From contig CAIIXF020000815.1 of the NCBI GenBank assembly GCA_903813345.2, positions 1 to 50,000 on the forward strand: a DNA stretch of 50,000 nucleotides. The letters are read 5' to 3'. Below, in pieces: positions 35,930-47,200 of this stretch (position 1 is the first letter of the stretch; every line of letters begins with the position of its first letter). Source of the DNA: Owenia fusiformis (taxonomy: Eukaryota > Annelida > Polychaeta > Sabellida > Oweniidae). The notes under the pieces are model-generated. The model had not been told where the DNA came from. It saw nothing but the letters and a program-made list of their open reading frames with translations, and did not search any database. The position numbers and the translations under genes were made by a program.

Positions 35930-37906
35930 AGCGAGAAAGTGGGGTATCAACTGAGTATAGCCAAGACAAACATGAGGAACCTGTTGCAGAACCATTTGAT
36001 TTCATGAGCACTGAGGCTGATGAGGCTAGAGAAATATTAGCATCACTTGCTAATACTTCCATTCAAGAGAAGCCTGTTGAGTTTGATACTGAGCAGGCTT
36101 TGGACGAAGATGATCAAGAGCCTGCTACAACTACTGTATCCAGTGCTGTGATGCAGCTAAAACCAAAGACAGAACACTTACCAGCAGACCAGTTTGATGA
36201 TGAATCTGTTGAAGATAAACCTATTGGGCCTGATACTGGGATACCAACTGAGTATAGCGAGGACAAACATGAGGAACCTGTTGCAGAACCATTTGATTTC
36301 ATGAGCACTGAGGCTGATGAGGCTAGAGAAATATTAGCATCACTTGCTAATACTTCCATTCAAGAGAAGCCTGTTGAGTTTGATACTGAGCAGACATTGG
36401 AGGAAGATGTTCAGGAGCCTTCTACAACTACTGTATCCAGTGCTGTGATGCAGCTAAAACCAAACACAGAAGAATTATCTACACCATCACTGCCACCAGT
36501 AGATCAGATTGATGAAGAATCTGAAGATGAATATACTAAATTGGAACAAGTATGCCAAAATGACAAACAGTCTCCTGATGATGATGCCATGATTCAATCT
36601 CAAGATGAAAAGTATGAAGATGAATCAACTGAAAAAGAAGCCTATACTGATGATGGATCTAAGAAACATGAAGAAACTTCATATTCAGACCAAACGGATG
36701 AATCTGTTAAATACCCTGAAATCTCTGATGATACAGAGTATATTGAAAAACAAGAAGAAGCATTTGAACAGACTGCCCCTCAGATTTCTCAGAAGTATGA
36801 AGCACAGCAAGTAGACGAGGATTATCCAGATGAACCATATGTTGGTGTAACAAAGGATCCCTTTGAAGATGAAGAAGATCATAGAGAGTTTGAAGAGCTT
36901 GAAGCAGCCATAAATGATGCCCTTGACGAAGAACCCAGAACTACCATTGAAGATGACACACAATATGATAAACCCAATACCACCCAGCCCATAATTGATG
37001 TCAATGAACAGGTTGCTAGAGAAGTCTTGCATCACCTGATAGCAGCAGAGGATGCTGCAGCAGAAGAAGAAAGACTTCGGAAAGTTGAGTCATTTGAGAA
37101 ACCACAAGGAGATGCTTTTGAAAGTCAATCTATTCAAGATACATCAGATATATTGATCAGCACAGAAGTTGCTCAGAGTGTTGAATCAGCACCAATATCC
37201 GTACATTCTGACCCACTTGATGAGAAAAAAGATCTTCTCACATCAAGCTTTGAAAATATCTATGATAAAACAGAAATTGAGTGTGAAGTCATGAAGCCTA
37301 CATTATCAGCTGAAAAAGCAATTGGGGATAGATTTGAGCCAAATTTAGAACAACCAGAGATCATGGCCCGCTCTAGTAGTTTTGAAGATCTTTACACTAA
37401 AAAGCCAAGTTATGATGAGGAACAAGAGCAATTTGTAGATTATAATGAGTCACAGCCTAGGACCACTGATGTGACTAATACTGATTATGATACCAATATT
37501 GAAAGTTCAACAATTCCTCTGTCAGCCTCACTGGACTCAATCAAGGAAGAATCCCCAAATGCTGATGATATTCCAGAAGCAACTGATGTCACTGAAACCC
37601 AATATGATACAAATATGGAAAGTGCAGCATGTCCTCTAGTGGATATCCCATCTACCCCTATAAAAGATACAGTGCAACCAGAGTATGGGAGTTCCCCTCC
37701 TTACCAGACCTATGAGTCAGGCCTTGACTCTGTAGGTCAAGAACAACAGTTACTTGCTCCAGCATCTGACTCCTCCTTAGAACGCTCCCATTCATGTGAG
37801 GTAGAAGAAGGGGAAAAGGAGCATCCTAGATTTAGACATCATTCCTCACCTGATGGTTTCTTCCCCCATGAGAATGATCTGAATGACCGTCAACAAAGTG
37901 ATGAAG
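35930..37906 (+). CDS. Phase-1 exon, 659 codons, acidic with an internal 99-codon duplication
   Basis: Acceptor CACTAACAG (ends 35929), donor GATGAAG|GTATTG (GT at 37907-37908). The first two bases AG complete a Glu codon with the G of the giant exon. The N-terminal part is a tandem duplication (35941-36237 and 36238 to about 36530) containing EYS, DKHEEPVAEPFDFMSTEADE and AREILASLANTSIQEKP. Later come a helical VAREVLHHLIAAEDAAAEEE (37000-37090), a DPFEDEEDHREFEEL segment (36856-36900), and two related sites, SSFENIYDKTE and SSSFEDLYTKK. The end is Ser/Pro-rich. There is no catalytic or membrane feature. The segment is a disordered continuation of the same protein with several short linear-motif candidates. 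Confidence 0.92.
35941..36530 (+). repeat. 297-bp tandem duplication within the 2-kb exon
   Basis: The second copy starts at 36238, exactly 297 bp (99 codons) after the first. The first ~240 bp are nearly identical at DNA level, including the FDFMSTEADEAREIL stretch; similarity then fades through SSAVMQLKP and D-Q-x-D-E-E-S. The high identity points to a recent in-frame duplication. Confidence 0.92.
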
Positions 37907-37960
37907 GTATTGCTTTTTATGTCCCCACCACATAGTGTGGGGCCATATTGTCGGCCTAGG

Positions 37961-38030
37961 CGCGTCCGTCCGTCCGTCTGTCTGTCCGTCTGTCTGTCCG
38001 TCTGTCTGTCCGTCTGTCCGTACGTCCGGC
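37961..38030. repeat. Microsatellite of CCGT/CTGT tetranucleotides
   Basis: About 70 bp of alternating CCGT and CTGT units just inside the left end of the inverted-repeat element, followed by a C-C-A-A-A-A-C-C-G-C-T stretch. It is probably part of the element rather than an independent microsatellite. Confidence 0.9.
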
Positions 38031-38502
38031 AGTTTTCTCCAAAACCGCTACAGATATCACCTTCAAATTTTCAGGGATAACTTATGAGTGCATACAGATG
38101 TGGATGAAAAAAAATTAACTCGATACTTACTTCCTGTCGGCCATTTTGAAGTCGAATGCTAAAATCCTTGTCTGCAAACTTTAAGAAAAACTGCTTCACA
38201 GTTGCTTTTAAAACTTTAACATCTTGTTCAGCTCACTTCATTCTAGATCTGATTAGGTTTTGGACCTGCTAGCTCAGTCATGTCAGCCATTTTGAATGTC
38301 TTAAGAAAAGTTAGCGCGCGATAATACTTTGTATCATATTGAATGGTGTTTTTGAGTTTTCATACTTTAACTATTTAGTAGCTTTATAAATAATTTCAGA
38401 TGTACTTTGCTGTACAAGCCTACTTTATTGTTAACAGTAGTTATATGTGATAATTTTGTAAAAAGAAATCAGCAAAAACTCATAAGGACTTTTTTATTGT
38501 CG

Positions 38503-39400
38503 GCCATTTTGGATTTTTCGGTCCTAAAATCTTGTCTGTGAAGTCTTGTCTGCGCGTTTTCAGGTGAACCGTTTGGTGGATCAATTTCAAATTTTCAGGG
38601 ATGATTCTTAGTATAAAAATCTAGATCTCATTAGTTTTTTGGCATTCTGGGTAAATGTCAAGGCAGCCATTTTGGATTTTCCGTCCTAAAATCTTGTCTG
38701 TAAAGTCTTGTCTACTCGTTTTCAGGTGAACTGTTTCGTAGATCAATTTCAAATTTTCAGGAATGATTCTTAGTATGAAAATCTAGAACTGATTAGTTTT
38801 TTTGCATTCTGGGTAAATGTCAAGGCAGCCATTTTGGATTTTCCGTCTTAAAATCTTGCCTGTAAAGTCTTGTCTACGCGTTTTTAGGAGAACGGTTTGA
38901 TAGATCAATTTCAAATTTTCAGGGATGATTCTTTGTATGAAAATCTACATCTGATTACTTTTTTTGCATTCTGCGTAAATGTTAAGGCAGCCATTTTGGA
39001 TTTTCTGTCCTAAAATCTTGTCTGTAAAGTCTTGTCTACCCGTTTTCAGGTGAACCGTTTGGTAGATCAATTTCATATTTTCAGGGATGATTCTTAGTAT
39101 GAAAATCTACAAACTGATTAGTTTTTTGACATTCTTGGTAAATGTCAAGGCAGCCATTTTGGATTTTCCATCCTGAAATCTTGTCTGTAAAGTCTTGTTT
39201 ACATGTTTTCTGGTTAACTGTGTGACGGATCAATTTCAAATTTTCAGGGGTGGTTCTTAGTATGAAAATCTAGAACTGACTAAATTTTTGGCATTCTGGG
39301 TAAATTTTAAGGTGGCCACTTTGGATTTTCCGTCCTCAAATTGTGTTGGTAAAGTCTTGTCTACTCATTTTCAGGATAACCATTTCACGGGATCACCACT
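38503..39400. repeat. 162/163-bp intronic tandem repeat, five units plus a partial
   Basis: The landmark GCCATTTTGGATTTT(C) occurs at 38503, 38666, 38828, 38990, 39153 and (as GCCACTTTGG) 39315, giving periods of 163, 162, 162, 163 and 162 bp. Each unit also carries AAATCTTGTCTGTAAAGTC, TTTTCAGGTGAACCGTTTG and TTCAAATTTTCAGGGATGAT. A 162-bp period is close to a nucleosome repeat and typical of element-borne satellites. Confidence 0.95.
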
Positions 39401-39877
39401 TGGTGGGGACATTTTGTACACGTTTGTGTTCTTGTATCTGATGGCTGGACTCTAAATACCCACCTGCTTTCTTGTGATTTCCTGATGTGCACCGTGTGTT
39501 ACAATTTACAAGAAATAATTAAATCATAGATGAATATACAAAGCTGTAGTTTAGTTCTCTCATTTTCTTCTGCATTCATCAAGTTCATTTTTATTAATAT
39601 CATGTCTCATATCTCATCGGATGCGCTTAGTTTTTAAGGACCCCTATTTATTAATGCATGTTTTGATGACTTTTCAGGATTTCTTTTTCTTTATTTTACA
39701 GTTAATTGTACAGTCTTTTATAAATATTGTTTTTACTGTTTTAGCTCACATTGAATTTCCTGATCACTGTGTTGTTGTTCGCTTACCTTCAACTAAAATG
39801 TCACGGTTGTCCTGTTAAACAAAAGGAGAGAATTGACAAGAATACTCTTCAACTGGTTAAGAATGCCTCAATCCATA

Positions 39878-40063
39878 TATAGTAAATCTGTCTAATAAAC
39901 ACCTCCTTTCTGGAGGCAACTATTCCTTGTAGACAGTAATTTCATAATAGAAAGGATTCAATATCACATTAGTCATTGGGACTAAATTCTTCTGAAAATT
40001 TGTTATATATAAAGAAGTTAGTGTCCTAGCAGAAAGGTGTTCCATTGGACAGGTCTTACTGTA
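39878..40063. mobile_element. 186-bp MITE with ~35-bp inverted repeats, TA target site
   Basis: The left end TATAGTAAATCTGTCTAAT runs on into AAACACCTCCTTTCTGG. The right end is AGAAAGGTGTTCCATTGG followed by ACAGGTCTTACTGTA (to 40063). The reverse complement of the right end (TACAGTAAGACCTGTCCAAT) matches the left with a few substitutions. TA sits at both edges. This is a Tc1/mariner-like non-autonomous element with no coding capacity. Confidence 0.8.
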
Positions 40064-40188
40064 TGTGTACTTCATTCAAATTGAATTATCTTAATAATGA
40101 CCAGAATGACATTTTAGTGTTTTACACTATTTATTTAGCATGTTCCACATAACTGTTGTCTGATGTTGTACCACACTTCTGTTGCCAG

Positions 40189-40278
40189 ATATCCCTAGTG
40201 AAATATTGGATCAGCTTGCCCTGGAGTTGCAAGGAGACCTAGAAGGTGCACAGAGTGGTCCTTATGGTGAATATGAAG
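40189..40278 (+). CDS. Phase-1 microexon, 30 codons, with IPSEILDQLALEL helix
   Basis: Acceptor TTGCCAG (ends 40188), donor TATGAAG|GTATTT (GT at 40279-40280). The 90 bp are symmetric phase 1. The G of the 2-kb exon plus AT makes an Asp codon, followed by IPSEILDQLALELQGDLEG, then AQSGPYGEYE. The helical part matches the recurring hydrophobic motif of the giant exon and the 2-kb exon, which supports membership of the same protein and suggests that this exon is a stand-alone motif cassette that splicing can add or remove. Confidence 0.87.
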
Positions 40279-41249
40279 GTATTTCAGTATTTCAACTCCT
40301 GGTTGCAGTGAATCAAGCTAGACCTGTAGATAGGCGGACAAACACAGCAATTTAACATTTGTTCATTATATGATTGCCATACAATATTTAGCAAAATCAT
40401 TTTTAGTCACCAAATTATATTTTGATATTCAGATATGAAACAATTGTAATATTTGATTTTTAAAAAGAAAAATAGAAATTGAGTTGGGCTTCTAGTACAT
40501 TTATAAGCAATTTGTATTTTATGTAATATTGTATGGCAAAAACATCATCAGTTCACAATACAAATGGATGGTGAATCATTTTACAATATACTGGTTTATT
40601 ATAATACTGTAGTATTTCATCAATCTCAGCCATTTGTACCATTACATATGCTTAACATAGTTCATTATTTCTTCAAAAAATAGGCATAGACAAAGAAAGT
40701 ACATTGAACTATGTTACATAGGAGTCCTTGTGTATCATACCCATAATATCAACTTTATTAAAGAATGATCTTGGTAGTATGCAAGGACCCTGACCCTGAC
40801 TTTCATATTCAACACCCACATAGAAAAGATCACAATGAACCTTTGTATTGTCATATACATCATTCATATTGTTTCAATGATTGATATTAGTGAGCATCTC
40901 TGTTTTGAAATTCATTTACTCACATTTTTGTTAATTTGATCTTTTCTCTGTGCTCATTACGTGGACATGCATTAAAACTCTGCCCAACTTAACACTTGCA
41001 ATTAACCATAGCTTGTATTGCTTTGTAGCATGGTCGACTATTTTTGAATGAAGTCATGTATGAGTTCAGTTGTTTCAATAACTCTCTAATTCAATAACTT
41101 CTTTGAAACATTTTCAAAACACAAATTGCAATAATTCATTTTCATAAATTTTGAATGATGGCAACATTAATCTGTTTGGTAATTTAGTTAAGATTTTGTG
41201 TGAGTTTGACTAACTTTAGTAACACTGTGTTCTAATTAACTCTATTTAG
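40279..41249 (+). other. Intron, 971 bp
   Basis: Donor GTATTT, acceptor AACTCTATTTAG. AT-rich with no coding frame, repeat or RNA gene that I can support. Confidence 0.85.
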
Positions 41250-44200
41250 TGCCTGCAATTCCTGTAGATTTGGACACAAGGGTGAAGGAGACTGAAGAAG
41301 GGGAGGGCCTACTGGATGGGGCCACAGAATCCCCAATTAGTAAACAGTCCTTTGATCTAACAATTGAATCAAAACTTGAGTATTCTGTTACCCAAACTCC
41401 CCCAGATTCCCCTGTACATTTAAAACATGAATCATCCCCTGATATTTCCCCTGTACATGAGACAAAGGATATCCATAAGATTAAGTTTGCTGTTGGTGTT
41501 TCTCCAACTAGCTTTATAGCTGAAGAGCCGGAGTACCTTTCCTCTAGTCTTGAGCAACAGCCATTGTACGAATATACAGATGAAAGCAAAGATGATATTA
41601 TGGAGACCAGTATAGATGTCCCTGTGTCCACTTCCTCTGATGCTCTAGAATCATCCATAGAAATAGACTTTAGTAGAGAGCACTCTGCTTCAGATGGCTT
41701 TACCGCAATGGGAGATGTTTCTCCTGTTGGAGAAGTTGCAAATATTGACATAAATGTACAGAAAGATGACTTTAAATCAGCCAAAGTACCTTTATCAGAG
41801 GAGGAATCAAATGATATTAAGATCAGAACTATAGCTGAACAATATACTTCTGATGATTCTATTGAATCAGAAGATACAATATCTGTTACTGAGCAAACCA
41901 AGGACATAATTTACACACAAGTGGAACAGCCTGTCTCAGAAGATGCTATTGGATCAGAATCTACCATTGAGCAATCTGTTCCCAAAGATGCCATTGAAAT
42001 AGAAGATGTTACTCCTGTAAAAGATGAGTCCCTTGATATTCAGACGAGTATTGAAAAGTCTGTTTCTGATGATGTTATTGAAACAAAAGACACTACCTTT
42101 ATAGGAGAAGAGTCACTTGATGTCACTGAGGCTAGCATTAAAAAGTATGTTCCCGATGATGTTATTGAAACAGAAGATGCTGCTCTTGTAAAGGAGGAGC
42201 CCCTTGATGTCATTGAAGCTACCATTGAAAAATCTGTTCCTGATGATATTATTGAAACAGAAGATGCTGCTCTTGTAAAGGAGGAGCCCCTTGATGTCAT
42301 TGAAGCTACCATTGATCAGTCTGTTCCTGATGATATTATTGAAACAGAAGATGCTGCTCTTGTAAAGGAGGAGCCCCTTGATGTCATTGAAGCTACCATG
42401 GAAAAATCTGTTACTGATGATATTATTGAAACAGAAGATGCTGCTCTTGTAAAGGAGGAGCCCCTTGATGTCATTGAAGCTACCATTGATCAGTCTGTTC
42501 CTGATGATGTTATTGAAGTAGAAGATTCTGCTCTTGTAAAGGAGGAGCCCCTTGATGTCATTGAAGCTACCATTGATCAGTCTGTTCCTGATGATGTTAA
42601 TGAAGTAGAAGATTCTGCTCTTGTAAAGGAGGAGCCCCTTGATGTCATTGAAGCTACCATTGATCAATCTGTTCCTGATGATATTATTGAAACAGAAGAT
42701 TCTGCTCTTGTAAAGGAGGAGCCCCTTGGTGTCATTGAAGCTACCATTGATCAATCTCTTCCTGATGATATTATTGGAGTAGAAGACTCTGCTCTTGTAA
42801 AGGAGGAGCCCCTTGATGTCATTGAAGCTACCATTGATCAGTCTGCTCCTAATGATATTATTGAAACAGAAGATGCTGCTCTTGTAAAGGAAGAGCCCCT
42901 TGATGTCATAAAAGCTAGCATTGATCAATCTGTTCCCGATGATATTATTGAAACAGAAGATACTGCTCTTGTAAAGGAAGAGCCCCTTGATGTCATTGAA
43001 GCTACCATTGATCAATCTGTTCCTGATGATGTTATTGAAACAGAAGATGCTGCTCTTGTAAAGGAAGAGCCCCTTGATGTCATAAAAGCTAGCATTGATC
43101 AATCTGTTCCCGATGATATTATTGAAACAGAAGATACTGCTCTTGTAAAGGAAGAGCCCCTTGATGTAATTGAAACCAGCATTGAAAAGTCTATTCCCGA
43201 TGATATGATTGAAACAGAAGATACTACTCCTATAAGGGAAGAGCCACTTGATGTCATTGAAGCTACCAAGATTGACAAGATTGAGCCTGAATCTGTTGCT
43301 CCTCAAATTGATGATCAATCAATGAAATCCCAGCCACTTACATTAGAAACCTTCCTCGGTATTGATACAACAGATGTGTCATCACCTGAAAAAACAGAAA
43401 TAATAGATGTTGAACCAATTGAGCAAGAACCTGTGAAGTACGATCCAACATTTAGTACAAAATCTTTCCTTCAAGATAAACCAGACAGTGATCAGTATGG
43501 TGATGCAATATTTAGGGTAGTTGAACTGGAACCAACCAGCTCACCTGAGCAAGAGGGTTATCAAGTTATATCAGGTGACCCTGAAACTGATACTGATGTC
43601 TATAACAGGGAGGATGTAATCACAAGGGTATATGAGAAAGATAAGGATGAACTAGAAACTATGGTTGAAGAGCCAGAACCATCTGAAGCTGAACAGGCTG
43701 AGTGTGAATCTGCTAGTGCTGCACTTGTTCCTGAACAGGAGTCTTCCGATGTAAGTGCAACGATTACAACCACTGACATTGCAGATCCCTTTTCAAGTAC
43801 AAGTGTACCAAAAATTGATTCTTGTGATGAACCAAGCTCAGCTGAACCAACACCTGGTTATCAAAATAGAATTGAGTTCATGACATTTGACAATATGGCA
43901 TTTGAGGGAAGAGATACAATAGATGAAGAGGATTCACCCAAAGACCTAGAACCTGATGCTGTTAAATTTGACTATGCAGGAAAAGAACAGCAAATTCATG
44001 AAACTGTTGAAAAAGAATTGAAAAGTAGTATTTTCAGTGCAGAACTTCAACAGTCTATAGACCAGTTATCACCAGACAAGAAATCTTTCTTTTTTGATCA
44101 AACCATTGAAGAAGATTCCCAATATACTGCAACGAAAACTGAAACTACAACTTCAGAGAGAGAGGATGCTCTCCAAGAGTCTTCTACATTTGAGACACAT

Positions 44201-47200
44201 TCAAAAACTGTAATAGAAGCAGTCACTAGGTCAGAAACTATAGAGGTGGAATCTATTATGACAAGAACTGAAATTGGATTTGAGCCAATTGATAGTGTAC
44301 CAGAACAACCAGTTAGAGTTGATATTGATTGTGATGCCATGTTGATGAGTCAAGATCAGCCATATGTTGAGCAAGAATATGAACAAAAGGAACCTGTTGT
44401 TGTACATGGAGATTTTAAGGCTCATGAGCATGCTGATGAAGTAGAAGAGCAATTAGAAATTGAGGAAACATCAGTTCAAGTCCCTGTGTATGATAAGCAA
44501 GAATATGAGGAGCCAGAAACTGCTGTTGAAGATGAAGATGCTAAAGTCAAAGAGATACACCATGACAATAAAGTAAAGGATCAATTAGAAATTGAAGAAT
44601 CTTCAATTCAAGTCCCTGTATATGATAAGCAAATGTATGAAGAATCAGAACCTGTCATTAAAATTGAAGATGCTAAGGATAAAGATATAAAATTTGATGA
44701 TAGAATTGAAGACCAATTAGTAGGTGAGCAATCCTCCGATGAAATTCCTCCATATGACCCACAAGAACATGTGGAACCAGAACCTGCTTCGGAAATTGAA
44801 GTCGTAAAGTATCAAGATAAAGGACATGAGGATGAAGAACTAGAAATTGAGGAATTTTCAAATAAAGTCCCTATATGTGATAAGCAAGGGTATGAAGGGC
44901 AAGAGCCTGTTGTGAAAGTTGAACATGATGAGGAAGACCAATTAGAAGTTCTAGAGTCTAAAAGTCCTGTCTTCATACACATTGATCAAGATCAACAGGA
45001 ACCAGAGAAGGTTGTGGATGCTGAAAATGCTGGGAATGATGACACAAAATATGATAAAGTGAAAGAACAATTTGAAATTGAAGCATCTACTAGTCCTAAA
45101 TATGATCATAGAGAGCATGGTGTGCATATTGATCAAGGTATGGGAGATGATGGTATAGCTCAAGGAGAAATGCTGGATAAAATTGTTGATGTTTTTACAA
45201 TATCCAAAGCATCAGAGGGAGAACAATCTACTGTTAAAGATGTTGAGTCATCACCAATGGACTCATCCAGTGGGTTAGAAGAGCACCGAGACACAAAAGA
45301 GGTGAGCGATGGAGATATTTCTGATGAATCTTTAAGTGATAATCAACAACAATATCTTGAAAGTAGTATTCAAGAAAGTATGGAACTCATGGCTCAACAG
45401 TCTGTCCATGTAAGCGATGACCTTAAAATAGTGTCAGATAGTGCAGATGGTGAGTCTGAAGATAGTGCGTATGGAGTTGACCCTGAGATTGATGTAGTTT
45501 ATAGTAGTGATGATGATGATAATATGGTAGTTGATATGACTCATCCCAGGAGAGAACACAGAAAGTCTCATGAAATATTAACAGATCAGAGTAGGCCTCA
45601 GTTTGAGGGAGAACTTGTAGAATCATATACTATTTCAACTGAAGTAAGAACTGAACGTACCTCCACATCGGAAGTTATTGAAACTTCTCCAGATGGTACA
45701 GAACAAAGAATATTTGGATTAGTACACCACAAACCCCCTACTATCAAACTGTCCTCAGATGAAAGCTTTGAAGAAACAGAGATAAAGATCGACAATGAGC
45801 CAATTGTACCAATGGTCCACATGGATCAGCCAAATATTGTCATAACAAGTGCATCAAAAGAAGAATTAACAGAAGATATTGAGGAGGAATATATTATTAT
45901 AGAATCAAGTGAGGTTGAATCAGAACCAGTTGTATTTGATGAGCCTAAAGATGATGAAGAATTGACTCCTGAAAAAGTTGAAGACAAACCTGTGAGCGAT
46001 CAATTGGATGCTAGGACTGAAATTACTGTTGAAGTTAAAGAAGATAAGAGCTTCAGCGATACCAAGGAAACATATCTTATTGAGACTCATGAAATTATTG
46101 AAGATATGAAAGACACCAAATTAGAACACAAAGCTGAAATTCTACAATCCTATGATGATCAGAAAACTGAGGATGATGAGAGATATGTACCTCATATTGA
46201 GGATACGGTTGTTGTTGAAAGTGATGTTGTGAAGGATGACAAGTGTAAAATTGTGGATAAACAGTATGAAGAGAAAGTAGATGCTAGTGAGATGTTAGAA
46301 CATGAGCCTAAGGGTATATCAGAAAGAATACCATCTGAGTCATATGTCAATGATAAAGATGAGTTTCACAGGGAAAGTGAAAGTAAATCTGATTATGTAC
46401 ATGAAGGAGTAGATTTTTTCAAGGAAAGCCAAACTGCAGTACAAATTGGGGAAGAAGATATGTCGTTTAGACATGAAGAAGTAACTGAAAAAGCAATAGA
46501 TCAACATGAAGAGCCAAGTGATGAAACTGTGACTGCTGAAATTGATACATCTATAAATGATGTGATTGAGGAGTCTGATGTACCATATACTGATACTTTA
46601 AGTTCCGTTCCACCTGATATAATTGAAATCATGGAGGATGATGACACACCAACTGAACCCTTTGAAGGTATTGTGTTAGATCCAACTGGCACAGTGAAAG
46701 AACCCTTTGAGGAAATTCAAGAAACATATCAGCATGAAGTTGTTGAGAGTATTCTTGAGAGCAGGTCACATGACATACCAATCGGACATGATGTTGCAGA
46801 TGCACATTTAAATGTATTCAGAATAGGTGGAACAGGCTATGTTGTGTCTGATTCAGAAGAATCAACTTCACCTCGACCAGTTAAATCTGACACTACATCA
46901 TTTGACTTTGGAGACAAAGCCATAAAATCGGATAGTTCTTTAACCTATTCACCAAAGTATTCTCCAAAGAGACCTCTCTCAGATTCCTTTGATTTTCCAC
47001 CACAAAAAACATTATCACAAGACTCATCAATAGATGGGTCATACGCAACTGCTCATAGCACAATGTCATTAGATTCAAGGTCCTCTGTATCAGCCGAGAC
47101 ACTCACTAGTTCCTATGCCTCAGCAGACTCTTCCATTGAATCGAGAGGTGTATCATCAGAAACACTCACTGGATCAGTGTCTGGATCTGGATATATTACT

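Larger units (their letters stand above)
37919..39412. mobile_element. ~1.5-kb non-autonomous inverted-repeat element with internal tandem repeats
   Basis: The ends are ATGTCCCCACCA (37919-37930) and TGGTGGGGACAT (39401-39412), a perfect 12-bp inverted repeat with weak extension inward. The left end also holds a near-palindrome CCCCACCACATAGTGTGGGG. Inside are a CCGTCTGTCTGT-type microsatellite and six copies of a ~162-bp unit. No transposase ORF is present. I could not settle a target-site duplication. Elements with this microsatellite-plus-TTCAAATTTTCAGGGAT structure are, from memory, common in mollusc genomes. Confidence 0.75.
37907..40188 (+). other. Intron, 2.3 kb, mostly transposon-derived
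   Basis: The donor GTATTG is followed after only 12 bp by an inverted-repeat element (37919-39412). A MITE lies at 39878-40063. The rest is AT-rich without exons. The acceptor is CTTCTGTTGCCAG (ends 40188). Confidence 0.85.

Noticed and set aside
37961-38030. Microsatellite as part of the coding exon
   Set aside because: The frame stops at 37935 and the GAAG|GTATTG donor at 37906/37907 precedes it; it belongs to the intronic element.
39621-39818. 65-codon hydrophobic open frame in the fourth intron
   Set aside because: AT-rich, Phe/Leu-rich translation with no splice signals; a chance frame beside transposon sequence.
42113-43318. 401-codon open frame on the - strand
   Set aside because: It is the complement of the 87-bp array; a repeat whose unit is a multiple of three and lacks a stop in one antisense frame stays open automatically. 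The same holds for 31078-32091 and many - strand frames between 6.8 and 29 kb.
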